From Struthidea cinerea (Eukaryota; Chordata; Aves; Passeriformes; Corcoracidae), in the NCBI GenBank assembly GCA_013397865.1, contig VZTI01002349.1:98969-162968 (forward strand): a DNA stretch of 64,000 nt, written 5' to 3'. Within the stretch, counting starts at the first letter, position 1. Each line of letters begins with the position of its first letter. Made by a program: the position numbers and the translations under genes. The notes under the pieces are model-generated. The model saw only the letters and a list, made by a program, of their open reading frames with translations, made no database searches and was not told the origin of the DNA. This document shows, piece by piece, positions 1 to 11,377 of the stretch.

Positions 1-130
1 GCGGGCGGCGCGCGCTGCCCCCTGCTGGCCGCGCCCTCAGCGCCGCGCCCGGCCTGTCCTTCAGCACCTCCGGCGGCGCCGGCCCCGCCGCCTCCACGGG
101 CAGCCCGGCCCGGCGTCTAACCACGCGTTC
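1..130. other. Very GC- and CpG-rich edge sequence
   Basis: The first ~130 bases are extremely GC-rich with many CpGs, then the composition falls abruptly to ordinary levels where a CR1 fragment begins. This could be the edge of a CpG-island promoter belonging to a gene left of the window. No splice site or convincing reading frame is visible in so short a piece. Confidence 0.4.
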
Positions 131-395
131 TGCGAAGAAACTCCTCCTGGCGTCCGTCCTAAACCTCCCCTGGCGCAGCCTGAGAACATGTCCTCTCTCC
201 TGTCGCTAGCTGCCTCGGAGAAGAGACCGACCCCCACCTGCTACAACCTCCTCTCAGGGAGTTGTAGAAAGTGATAATGTCACCCTTGAGCCTCCTTTTC
301 TCCAGGCTAAACAACCACAGCTCCCTCGGCCTCTCCTTGTAAGACTTGTGCTCCAGCCCCTTCGTCAGCTTCATTGCCCTTCTCTGGACTCCGAG
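131..395 (-). repeat. CR1 LINE fragment (minus strand)
   Basis: Read on the minus strand, this encodes the well-known C-terminal part of CR1 ORF2 (LFSLEKRRL...SLRGGCS...QLATGERTCSQAAPG). The same subfamily recurs on the plus strand at 26780-27280 with a nearly identical peptide. The element's 3' UTR is missing because it abuts the GC-rich edge sequence. No gene of the host is encoded here. Confidence 0.8.
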
Positions 396-1439
396 GTAAG
401 ACCTCCAGTTTCTTGCCGTGACATCAGTCTGGAAGGTTTTGCTATCCCATCATCATACCATTTTAGAGCACACAAAGCTCCACCTCAGGAAGATTTGTGA
501 TGATGCATTGGCAGAAGAAGATAATTTGCTGTAGGTTTTGCTTTCTACACTCAACATCTTTGACTTCATCAGAAAAGGGATTCTGCCAAGCCATCTCCCT
601 CTTCTATAACACAGGTCTTTTTTTTTCTCTTTGTTCACTTAACCTTCTTGTTGCTAGTTTGGAAAATGTTTACACACCTGGATGTTTCCATGTTGCTAGT
701 CTCCGGAATGCCTCTGTTTCTTTGACTTGTTAATTGGGTAAAGTATTATGGATGGAGTAGGCTGGGACAAGAAAGGAGGCTATGACTTTGGATTTTGTGT
801 CCACATCTCAGCTTGTCTGACTGGGTCCTTAATCTCAGGTTTGTATTGAGAATCTCCACTGAGCTGTTCAAAACAACATCCAGGTACCTTCATTAAGCCA
901 TGAGAGACCAGAAAATAGTAGTTAATTTTTTTTTCCTGGCTCTGATTTATCTGTATTTTGGTGAAGGGTGTAATAACCTGGTGTAATAAATCTCTTGTGT
1001 AATAAATCCTCTTGTCCTGTAGACCAACAGTGAAGTTCTAAAATTTCTTAGCATATTCTAGTTTCTACTACTCTTACATTACATCTCCTTTCCATGTTAT
1101 GAATATGAATGTAGTTATGATCAGAAGGATTTGACCTTCTCAAGGAGAAACAGTAGAAATAATTAAGAAACCAAAGAAAGCATAATATGACTTTTTATGG
1201 TGGGAGAAAGAGTGAGTAGTTACATACATAAGCTTTGAAAGACTTCTAATTGCTTTTACAAACATGATTTAGAAAATGTATCTAGGATACCACAGAGCTG
1301 TATGAAGTCCCAGATATACAGGAGGATGCGGAAGAGGGAAGCAGTGTGAAACACCTTTGTTCGAAGGTGTGTGTCTGCTGAAGACAATGAATCAGTCAAA
1401 ACACATAGTGATAGGTACCATCTTCCGCAAACTCAGCCT
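396..1439. other. Intergenic, nothing recognised
   Basis: AT-rich, no convincing exon, RNA gene or named repeat. Short open frames here are in line with chance. Confidence 0.5.
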
Positions 1440-1935
1440 TGCTTTGGTCTTTGCAAAAATCATAGCACAAGGCCTCTTGGAACATATTTCTGGGCACGTG
1501 GAGGAGAAGACGGTGAGGAACAGCCAATACTGGATTTGACAATGGTCAGTGGTGCCTGACCAACTTGATGGCTTACCATGACAAATGTGTAGATCTGTGC
1601 AGGAGGGGACACCAGCATAACCTTGACTTCAGCAAGGTTTATGACTTGTTCTCCCACAATATTCTTGCATCCAAAGTGGAACATTATGGCTCAGCACAGA
1701 TGGACAAGTAGACGGGTGAAAAACTAGTTGTATGGTTGAGCTCAGCAGGTAGGGGTTAATGGGTCATACTTGAACTCTGCCTGGAGGAATATTACAGGGG
1801 TCTCTCCTGAGACCTGGGCATTGAGCGTGTCTATCAAGAACATGAGAGGGTGACAGAGAGCTGTATTGTCAAGTGATGTCAAGTTTGCACATGACACCAA
1901 GCTGAGGGAACGGTCATTACACTGCCATCTATAGG
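1440..1935 (+). repeat. Old CR1 LINE fragment, reverse transcriptase part (plus strand)
   Basis: In shifting frames the plus strand encodes recognisable but decayed CR1 reverse transcriptase: an ISGHVEEK-like stretch, then CLTNLMAYHD, then LDFSKVYDLFSHNIL (the palm LDFSKAFD motif), and a FAHDTKL remnant of FADDTKL near 1890-1905. It has frameshifts and stops and is truncated at both ends. It lies head to tail against a younger CR1 of opposite orientation. Confidence 0.65.
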
Positions 1936-1954
1936 GATCTGAACAGACAGGAGA

Positions 1955-3635
1955 AATGAATCATATCATAGAATCAAAGGGTTGGTTTGGGTTGGAGGAA
2001 ACTTAAAGATCATCTAACTCTTCTGCCATGTGCAGAGACACGTTCCATTAGACCAGTTTGCTCAAAGTCTCATCCAACCGGACCAGGAACACTTCCAGGG
2101 CTGGGGCATCCCCAGCATCTCTGGGTGACTTGTTCCAGTGCCTCATCACCCTCACAGAAAAGAATTTTTTCCTAATATCCAACCTAAAAACCTACTCTAT
2201 TTCAGTTTGAAGCCATTCCCTCCTTGTTCTGTCAATACACACCTTTATTTATTCTTAAAGTGCCTGGAGAGGGTCTTTAAGAAGTCCCTCTCCAGCTGTC
2301 TTGTAGGCTCCCCTCACGTTCTGGAAGCCTACAATTAGGTGCCTTCTGTTCTCCAGGCTGGACAATCCCAATTCTCTCTGCCTTTCCTTGTAGGAGAGAT
2401 GCTCCCTCCCCCTAATCATACTGGTGGCCTCCTCTGGACTCACTCCAACAGGTCCGTGTCCTTCCTGTGCCGGGACCCCAGAGCTGGATGCAGTGCTCCA
2501 GGTGGGGTCTCACCAGAGCGGAGCAGAGGGGCAGAATCCCCTCCCTCCCCTGCTGCCCACGCTGCTTTGGATGCAGCTTGGGACACGTTTGGCTCTCTGG
2601 GCTGGGAGTGCACATGGCTGGGTCATGTCCAGCCTCTCATCCCCCAGCACCCCCAAGGCCCTCTCACAGGGCTGCTCTGCATCTGTTCATGCCCAGCCTG
2701 TGCTGATATTGGGGGTTGTCCTGACCCAGGTGCAGCACCTTGAACTTGGTCTTGTTAAACCTCATGAGATTCCTATGGGCCCACTTCTCGAGCTTGTCCA
2801 GGTCCCTCTGGATCGCATCCTGTCCTTCAGGAGTGTCAACAGCACCGCTCAGTTTGGTGTCATCTGCAAACTTGATGAGGGTGCACTCGACCCCTTTACC
2901 TATGTCATTAATCAGGGTAACACTGGTCCCAGTAGAGACCCCTGAGGGACACCGCTGGTCACTGATGTCCCACTGACTGTGACTCAGAGTTGTTGACCAC
3001 TATGCTCTGGATGCCACTGATTTCTTATCCGTGTAACAGCTCACCCATCAAATCCATCTCTCTCCAATTTAGAGAGAAGGATGTTGTGGGGGACCATGTC
3101 AAAGTCCTCATAAATGACATCTGCTGCCATTCTCTTGTCCACTAGTGGAGTCACTCCATCATAGAAGGCCTGGCCTGCAGGTTGGACAGGCAGGACTTGC
3201 CCTTGGTAAAGCCATGCTGGCTGTCCCAAATCGCATCCCTGTCCTCCATGTGCCTTAGCACAGCTTCCAGCAGGATCTGTTCCATGATCTTCCCAGGCAC
3301 AGAGGTGAGGCTGACAGGTCAGTTGCTCCCAGGGTCCTCCTTTCTACCCTTTTTAAAGATGGGTACAATGTTTTCCCTTTTTATCACCTGGGACTTCACC
3401 TGACAGCCACAACTTCTCAAATGTCATGGAGAGTGGTTTGGCAACTACATCAGCTGGTTCCCTCAGGATTCTGGGATGCATGTCATTGGGCTCCATAGAC
3501 TTTAAGTATGTTCAAGTTCCTCAGGTGATCATTAACCTGATCTTTACTTAAAGCGGGAGAGACTTTGCTCCCCCAGCCCCCCTCCTGCTGTTCATCCACT
3601 TGAGACATGTGGGAAGAGGTGTTACCATTGAAGAC
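1955..3635 (-). repeat. Long CR1 LINE copy (minus strand), 5' truncated and decayed
   Basis: The left end carries the reverse complement of the CR1 3' terminus (atcatagaatca). The next 1.6 kb matches the familiar CR1 text on the complement strand: 3' UTR, then ORF2 from thumb back through palm. Near 3041-3229 the minus strand reads DVIYEDFDMVPHNILLSKLERDGFDG. Stops and frameshifts are frequent, so it is not active. The plus-strand open frames of up to 173 codons here are antisense shadows of this element. Confidence 0.85.
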
Positions 3636-3639
3636 TGTG

Positions 3640-3745
3640 AGGACAAGAGGCAAAGGGCAGAACTTGAAACCAGGTGTTGAGGCTGCATCTGAGGAGAAGC
3701 CTCTTTACCCTAAAGGCAGTCAAGCAGAGGAGCAGGTTGAGTGAA
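3640..3745 (+). repeat. Short CR1 3'-region fragment (plus strand)
   Basis: The stretch beginning gaggacaagaggcaaagggc resembles the part of CR1 just after the SDRTRGNG-coding region. It lies directly beside the minus-strand CR1. It is short and diverged, so the call is tentative. Confidence 0.45.
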
Positions 3746-5433
3746 GTTTAATTGGCCTGTCCTGCCTTTCTTTTCAACACAGCCTGTGCTTTTGAATGTC
3801 TTTCTTTTGTATTGATCTAATAGTTCTTCCCCTCTTAAGAGTCAGAGGCCAAAGATTTGGGAAGCTGAAACTCATATGAATGAGTATTTCCTATGATCTG
3901 GGAAGCTGCTTTATAATGGTATCAGAATTTGGCCGTTTCAAAAGCATGAGGAAGTAATCAATTAATCTTTTTATTAAAAGGAGAAAATGCATTCAATTAA
4001 CAAATAATTACATACACTACTGAATCACTTACCAGGGCAGGTAGTTACAGGGTTTCTTTGATAGAAGAATGTGGAATGGTAGTTTTTATCATTAAGGTGT
4101 AAATTAAGTGTGGGATTTTGGCTATTTTTTAACAACTGGCTCTCCAGATACATATTTATAAGCTGTAACACATAGGCAAGAACTGTACTTTTTGTGCTTT
4201 AACTTCCCTTCTTCCCTCTGAGCAAACTGTGTAACCAGTCAAAACAACCTAAACCATCCAATGGTTGTCTTCAGCCAAGTCTTCCAAAACAACTGCTGCC
4301 AGCAGCCATGGAATATGGCAGCAGTTGAAGGCTACCCATCCTTTCCATTTCACATGTGTAGCAGACCTGCTGCCCTAGACAGTAGAAAAAAAGTGAGGTA
4401 AAGAATAATTACTGGAGTTGTCCCATCCACAAATGTAATAACTCACTAGAAGTGGTTTTTTCCTCATGCAGTAATTGTTGCTTGACAGGCTTGTAACTGA
4501 AGGATGAAACAGGATAAAACTACCTCTTCTTAGGTATACTTTCATTTATTTTTTTAAAAAGAAGTGCCTCACAGACAAAAACAGGCAAAATTCTTTGACA
4601 TCCATTGTCTTTGTTTTCACAAGATTAATAAGACAAGAATAGGAAAAAAATGTAAGGCCCCTGAAAAGAAAAGTTACCTTTTTTTATAACCAGATAAACA
4701 TTTTGTAGCACTTTGGATGCTATAACCCCATTAAACTCAAGTTATGCAACTTCAGGGCAGGCAGTACAGGAAAATTGTCATTTTTACAAGTTTCTTGGCT
4801 TGGTAGAGTTTTATTCAGTAAATGGAGCAAGCTTTGCACCTTGGGTCTTCTGAACCTTTTGTGACCTTCTTGTACTCTTTATATCTAGGGAGAAGACGTA
4901 TTGTGACAGATAGAAAGCCTTCAATATAACTGAGAAATGCAAGTTCTGGTACGTTATCCCAAATATATGTAAAGGATTAAATCAGTTTGATGTGCTGTCA
5001 ATATCACACCATGTTTTTATCCTTTAAGGAATAGAATTAATTATGCCAGAGCTCTCTTGACACTCAGTATGATGAAATTCAGTTAGTCAATTCTTTCATG
5101 AAGCAGTTTATTTGTAAGCAAGCTTCAAAGAACATGAAAATAAATAATCTTGTCAGGTCCAGGTGGGATCCAGAGAGGATTTTATAAGAGTGTATAAATA
5201 TGGAAGTAGTGGGAGAAAAGCAGATGGAGCTGTGCTGTTTTTCAGTGGACTCTCCTGACCTTCCAGTTTCCTGGTTTCTCAGAGAGATACGAACAATTTC
5301 ATCCATCCACTCACATGATGGGAGCAGGAGTAATTAGCTTCCCAGATGCCAGATAATCTTGCTAAATTTCTGTTTCTATAAAATGTGTTTTTTACATGTT
5401 GGTGAGGTGTGAAAGTGTGAAATCCAATGGTAC
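3746..5433. other. Intergenic, no gene recognised
   Basis: AT-rich DNA without recognised exons. It holds one perfect 11-bp inverted repeat (4290-4300 with 4317-4327), listed separately. Confidence 0.5.
4290..4327. repeat. Perfect 11-bp inverted repeat (hairpin)
   Basis: CAACTGCTGCC at 4290-4300 is followed after a 16-base loop by its exact reverse complement GGCAGCAGTTG at 4317-4327. Pairing does not extend further outwards. The stem is too short for a typical microRNA precursor. Confidence 0.5.
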
Positions 5434-5532
5434 CTATCACATAGAGCCGTGAGCAAAAGCCTTTGTAGATTAGCTGGAATCTTCTATATTGTTGACTTCT
5501 GTTTTCTGAATTCTCTTCATTACCACAAGGCA
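5434..5532 (-). other. Exon-like open segment, unassigned (minus strand)
   Basis: On the minus strand a pyrimidine-rich acceptor (cctctcttccag) precedes 99 bases with a single open frame, followed by a GTACCA donor. The predicted peptide contains PCGNEENSENRSQQYRRFQL and ends near GFCSRLYVI. I do not recognise it. The open frame continues past the donor, so this may simply be a chance open stretch. Confidence 0.2.
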
Positions 5533-5902
5533 CTGGAAGAGAGGAATGACACAAACCATATGTGGAGGTTGAAAAGGAAAGTTTAAAATAAATTGTGGCT
5601 TCTAAGAATAAAGAATTTAAAACGCAGGTGTGGCTTTGAATGTGCCCTCCTGTTGACAGCCAGCAGGGAACAAGAGCTACAGCGGGGTTGGTTTCATTTG
5701 GTTTAAACCAGCACATCAGTATTTGGTAAGTGAGGGATAACGCTGTTTTGCGTCATGAAAGGAAGTGGTTCATGAAGTATCACCTTCCTAAGCAAGAAAG
5801 GTTTCAGATTTGCAGCATGTTCATCTCTCCAAGTTGGTGATGTCTGAACCAAAAGTAAATCCTGATGTTCAATTAAATAGGATACCTTTCTTTTTTCCTC
5901 AG

Positions 5903-6019
5903 AATCTCACGGCTGAAGAGACAACAAAAGTATTCGATCATGTTTGCGCAGTCTTTGTCTCGCAATGGGAAACAAAAGAGAAATTCAATGTCTTATACCC
6001 ACACTACAAAAAAATACAG
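5903..6019 (+). other. Exon-like open segment, 39 codons, unassigned
   Basis: A strong acceptor (tttcttttttcctcag) precedes 117 bases that are open in phase 0 and end at a CAG|GTACCT donor. The length is an exact multiple of three. The peptide runs from NLTAEETTKVFDHVCAVF to a C-terminal LYPHYKKIQ. It looks like real protein rather than repeat, but I cannot name a family and found no sister exon nearby. It could be an exon of a gene left of ACO1, or a decoy. Confidence 0.3.
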
Positions 6020-7379
6020 GTACCTACCATATAATTAGGTTGGTTTTTTTTTTGGCTTCATAATAGCTCTACAGTTACTTCCTGAAAAAAAGTATTTAAA
6101 ACAACTGTTCTGATCACACTAGAAATTAATCAAGTGCTGACTTTTTAGTTAAAAGCACCAACTGCCCCTGAGTAAGAGAAGCAAAAGCTCTGCTGTGGAA
6201 AGCCAACAGAAAGTTCTGGGTCAGTTCCAAGTTATGCAGTAAGATATGGTATGTCCTTCAACATTTTATTTGATTCTTTATTTTGCTGGATTAAGAGACT
6301 ATACCTTTTCAGGTAAAGGTTATAATAAGGAACACATTAGACTGCATAATCGAAACAAAATTACATATTAATGTTCACATATCAAATATATGCACACTTT
6401 TCTCATAGGTACAGAGTCTTAAATGAGACAAAAGTCCTTCAGTTTAAATTCATCCATTGCTTGTGGGAAAAAAAATGTACAGAGATCCCATCAAGTAATA
6501 CGTCTTTATTTCACCAAAATCATTATAGTCAGCAGTAAGTACTTAATGAAAATGTAGATAAATTTATCACAGGCAGACATAACTGTAGAACTCATAATAT
6601 ATTTTAGCATTTACACTTCTTACTATTTCAGGAGTTCCTCTAGTTCTGCTAACAAAACGGAGATTTAGTAAATAATAAGCCTTATCAGAGCTGAAAATAA
6701 AGAAAACTGTGTAATGACATAGCAAAGTCAAGAGGCTGAAATTTTAGGCCCAGCCCATAGCAAATATGATGATATGACGGGCAAGTTATTTGTGCTTCAA
6801 GTACACTGATTTTAATATTTAATAGCTTATTTCCAGCTCTTAAATTTTAGAACAAATAACTTCCTGACAAAGTACATACATAAGGGATTTGCTCAGAGTT
6901 AATGAATCACTTCTCTGGGAGGAAAACACCAACCAACCAACTGAAAAACCAGCTAGGGTTTTATTTATTGTGAAGGATTGCTAGTTTAACTTTTTAGTCA
7001 TGTTTTGTCTCTAGACCTCGGGAACATGTAAGCAATTCTTATGAATAGAGTAGCTTAATGCATTCTGAACTGCAAAATATGCAGAAACACCCACATATGG
7101 AATAACGGATTGCTGTTGAGGTTTAGTAAGAGTTGTGCACTCTGAAAATGAAATGTCCAAGTCTTGTAAAAACCACATTGCAACTTCTGATTCTACACTC
7201 TAATAATGTATCAAAAACCCAGTATATAAAACACCATTTTTTTATGTATGTGTATATATATAAATATATAGTGTTATTTATCACTATGCCTGATAGAGCC
7301 TGTTGGCCTACAGGACAGATCTAGTCCTTCACCAGCAAGAACGTAAAGGAATACCACATGTGCTAGACTCCAGAGTGAT
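6020..7379. other. Intergenic, nothing recognised
   Basis: AT-rich sequence with a short TA-rich tract near 7246-7275. No supported gene or named repeat. Confidence 0.5.
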
Positions 7380-8600
7380 GTGCTCATGCATGAAATTCTC
7401 CTTTGGCTGCGTCAATGGTGCCCACATGGATGACAGGAGGTGAGGGCCTGAGGGCTTGACAGAAGCACCACAGATCAAAGGCCCTGGCAAGCAGCAAAAC
7501 TTCTGAGACAGTGAGGTCGGCAGAAGTAGAGTCCCCCGCCACCATGACTTGCTCTGCCCTTGTGAGGGGCTCAGATGTCTTTCCCAACCAAACTTGTTTC
7601 TGTTTTTCTGTTTTCAGAGTATGGCACCCGAGTGCCTTCAGTTCATACCTACATGACCAAAAGGAGTCATTCTCCTGTTGCCAGGAGTTGCAAGCTCCCA
7701 ACATTTCCACCTTGGGAGTCTCAACCTTCCCACCGTGGGAGTCCAAACCTGCTGCAGAGTCCAGCATAACCTTTTAGCTGTCTCACCTCTTAAGCAGCTG
7801 TTGCAGATAAATTCTCAAGTAAGTCATCATAGTGGAGTTAAAGGGGTTTATTGATGATTAAATAATTATAAAATTATAATTAAACAATTATTGAATGGTA
7901 ATTAAATAGTAATGTAATTAAACAACTACAACCCACTGCTGTACAGGAGAGCTCAGTGGTCTCGGGGTGGGGCTACAGATATCTGTAGTGTAATGTGGTT
8001 GATTTGTAGTTAACCTGCTTGGCACAGGAGTACAGCCACTAGACAAAACAAGCAGTTTTAGTTTTGTCTAGTCCTGCTCAGGATGGTTCTGTTAGGTCCT
8101 GGTAAATTGTGGTCTAGGCTCCTTGGTTCCTGAGAAGGCAATGGCCTGGCACATTTCTCTGGGTGTGCACAAGCAGGGCTGACTCTCAGTGATGCCTGAA
8201 CCAAAGTGCTGTTCACTCAGGCAGAGTCCTGCACCTGTCACCGCTGCAGAGGGCTCCAGCACTTGCCTCTGCAGAAGCACCTCCTTGGAGGCATCCTCCT
8301 GTTCATCCTTCCCGGTGCTATGTGGTGTGCTGCCTTCTCCCATAGCTTCTGCACCAGGCAGCCCTGCACCTGAGCCCTGCACCTCAGCTAGACCTCAACC
8401 TCCCCTGGAAAGAGGCACCTGGCACTCCATATAACCCTACGCCTGCAGGGCCCCCCGTGTTCTCTTGGAGCAGCATTTGGGCTGGTGCTAAGGGGGATGC
8501 TATCGTGCTGGCTCCAGCACGGTCTACAGCAGTACTTCTGCGCACCCTTGGTGTCCCCTGTAATGGAAATGCTGTGCTCAAGACCAGCTGCCCCTCACCA
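7380..8600. repeat. Unclassified repeat-like block
   Basis: Composition changes from AT-rich background to GC-richer sequence with open frames on both strands (up to 127 codons on the minus strand), interrupted by a TAATTAAATA-type tract at 7855-7925. A possible AATAAA lies on the minus strand near 7848. The pattern resembles a decayed retroviral or other mobile element, but I cannot name the family. Confidence 0.3.
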
Positions 8601-11210
8601 GTGGATCACTGCTCTTCTCTGGTACAGCTGAACAGAAGTAAACACCCCCTGACCAAGAAAGCATTGACTTGGAGATGCTGTGTTCCACAATAAGGAAAGC
8701 AGAAGGAGGAGCAGAAGCGTCTCTCTATCTGTATGTGCCAAGTCCCCATTTGCTTCTTCTGGTTACCACTACATTTCCTTCTGCTCTATAATGAGGTTTG
8801 TAACTAAAATGGGTTCTGTTGAGTGCAGTCCATCACTGATTAATGGAAAGATAATTCCTATGAATGCTGCTGCAAGCACTGGTTTTGTAGGTGTTCGTTT
8901 CATTGAATAATGTGGAATAGGAGAGGACTCTGGAGCTTAGAGCAGGGGCAACCCTAAAGTTAGATCCAAGTTCAGTATTAAAGCAGTTCCCCACATTATC
9001 CCAGCAGGGCTGTTGGCTTGCTTTATCACCTTGTTACACACACAAAACTTTATGATGTGTAACTCAGTTCAAGATTTCAGAAAGAATGTGAGTTTTCCAA
9101 TCCATGCTGCAAGTAAAACAATTAAAAACCTGCTTGTGTGCTCTGTGACATAAATGGACAGGACCAGCAGGCAGTCATGGATAGAAATTTTCAAGGTGTG
9201 CAGGGCAGCCAGTAGCTTGGGCAACAGTGTGACATTTCAGAGGGTCAGGCAGGGAAGGAAATGTGGCAGTGACTGTTATTCTTACAGAAGCTGATGACCT
9301 TAAAATCCCCACAGGCCAAAAGAAATGAGCATCCAACTTATCCAACTTATAAATGGGCCTACCACTAAGTTAATAGCGATCCTGCACCTGTGCATTACAA
9401 TATGGGATCAGGCACCAGCACCAAAGTTGTGATGGGCCTGGAGAGAAGCTGAGAGTTCATCCCAAACCCAGTAACCCACCTGCAGGCTGGTTACAGGACA
9501 GACAAGCCATGAATTGTGCAGATTCCCACCACAGATCACTGACATCATGGAAATCTAAGCAGTGGAGTGCTGAAGTGCATTAGGAAAAAAGAGGTGAATG
9601 AGATTGCACTGATGGAAATGAAGCACTGAGAGCCTGGTAACATTCAAGTTAAGATTTCATAGGAGGTCCCATTGGGTAACTTTATGTTGGCACAATCACA
9701 GCTTTTCATTAAGGTCTCTGGTAAATGAGGCAGTCTGTTCGCTGAAGAGAGATTAACAATAGAGGTACTATTTGCACACAGAGCAGTAGTAGAGGATTTC
9801 CCACTCTCATGGCATCTCAGTGCTGTGCTCAGAAATAGGGTAAAAAAGCCCCCCAGCCCCTGTCTTCTTCACTATGTTATCCCCATGTTCCATGTTTGTG
9901 TGCAAAGAACTGAACTACTTGCAAACAGGCAAAAAAGACAACTTTTGTGAGATGTAATTTAGCTCTATGCTCTCGCTTTCACTAGCGGTCAGGGTATATT
10001 CTTCATGATGCATTTGCTCTCTGCCCTCAGAGGCAGGAAAGTATGTCAGGGAAACATCCATCCTGACTGTGCCATATCATAAGTGATCTGATGATATGAT
10101 ATGATATGATATGCTCTGTTCAGGAAGCCTTGTAAGAAACTAAGTGGAATACTCTTAAATTACAATTGGTAGTTTTATTCAGCATTTTAATTTGCTGCAG
10201 GAAAATTGAGGAATCCAAAAGCAAAGTACTAGTACAAACGTCTGGGGTAAAATAGGCGGTATCCAATTTTTCACTGAAAAGTAGTTAACAACAGTTAGTC
10301 ACTTATGTTCAGGCATAATGATAAGTAAAATGTTACAGACAAACAGTCTACCATTAGAGTGCAGAAAAGGAATTCCTGCTGCTTTTCTGCGCATCTTTAA
10401 TGCTCCTTGAGCAAAATGTGTACGTATAGGCAGTATAAAATACGGACCTCTTTTCAAAAAGCATGTTTTCCATTGCTTTCTATAATGTGCCGGTTGTTTT
10501 TTACAAAGTTCTATATGTCAGAGCAACTACAAGTAGTTACTAGTCAGGACAGGGAATGGAAGGGTAGTGCTGTAGTGAATGCTCAAGGCTGTTATGTTTA
10601 CCAGTCACCAAATGCATGCAGCAAGCATGTAGTAGGGAACAGATGCCTCTTAGGTAAACGTTAGTGGCTGTGTGTGCAAGTTCTTTGGGCAGGTACAGTG
10701 GCAAAGTGAAAACCAGTATCTTAGACTAGCCACATGATAGATGGTAAATTGCCTGGGCTCCAGAGCTTGTTTCTTCTACCAGCTTTCTGCATTAGTTTGC
10801 TCCCCACTTCATCCTGCTGTATCAGATGAGTAACATGTTCTGTCAGAGTCCTGAGCTCAGTAAGGGAGTTTTAGTGCAGCTGCAACACGAACTATGAACA
10901 GCACAAGTCCAATCTTACTGTGTGCAAGGGTGTTGTACATTGCCTATACACCAAAAGTTCAAAGGATATTTTGAATATGGGTTGTTTTCAGGTGAGCATT
11001 CACAGCTATCTAGTCTGGGTTAAGGTCCTCTATACCATTCCGGATATGAAGGGAAATACACTTGGTGGTCAACAAAGACTTCTGCATTTACTGCAAGTTA
11101 TATCATTACTCTTGAAAGGGACAAGAACAATCCTTCCACTTCTGTGGTGCAAAGAGTTTTTCTTTCTCATGCTCCATACAGCAACTATAAGCTGATCATA
11201 AATTACCTAC
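8601..11210. other. Intergenic, nothing recognised
   Basis: No supported gene. A pentamer microsatellite of about five ATATG units sits at 10091-10118. Confidence 0.45.
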
Positions 11211-11377
11211 CTTGGAAGGAATTCTCCAAAAGCATCACATAGTCTGGTGCTGAAGGTGCAGTGCTGACAGTGAAGAGTTTTACTTGTCTCAGACAATTTA
11301 TTCTTTAAATTTCGGCACGTAGTCCGATCCTCAAGCCCCTTCAGTTCTTGTGGAAGAGTCGAAAAAAGGCCTTTATT
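11211..11377 (-). other. Exon-like open segment with C-x2-C-x6-C, unassigned (minus strand)
   Basis: On the minus strand a good acceptor (ccgttttcttgcag) precedes 167 bases that are open in only one frame (55 codons plus 2 bases), ending at an AAG|GTAGGT donor. The peptide includes LPQELKGLEDRTTC and, further on, LHCQHCTFSTRLCDAFGEFL. The C-x2-C-x6-C spacing resembles the cysteine cluster of IZUMO-family proteins, but the flanking cysteines do not match, so that is only a hint. It may belong to a gene transcribed leftwards from the ACO1 side. Confidence 0.35.

Noticed and set aside
2339..2945. Plus-strand open frames of 134 and 173 codons
   Set aside because: They are antisense to the minus-strand CR1 and overlap each other in different frames.
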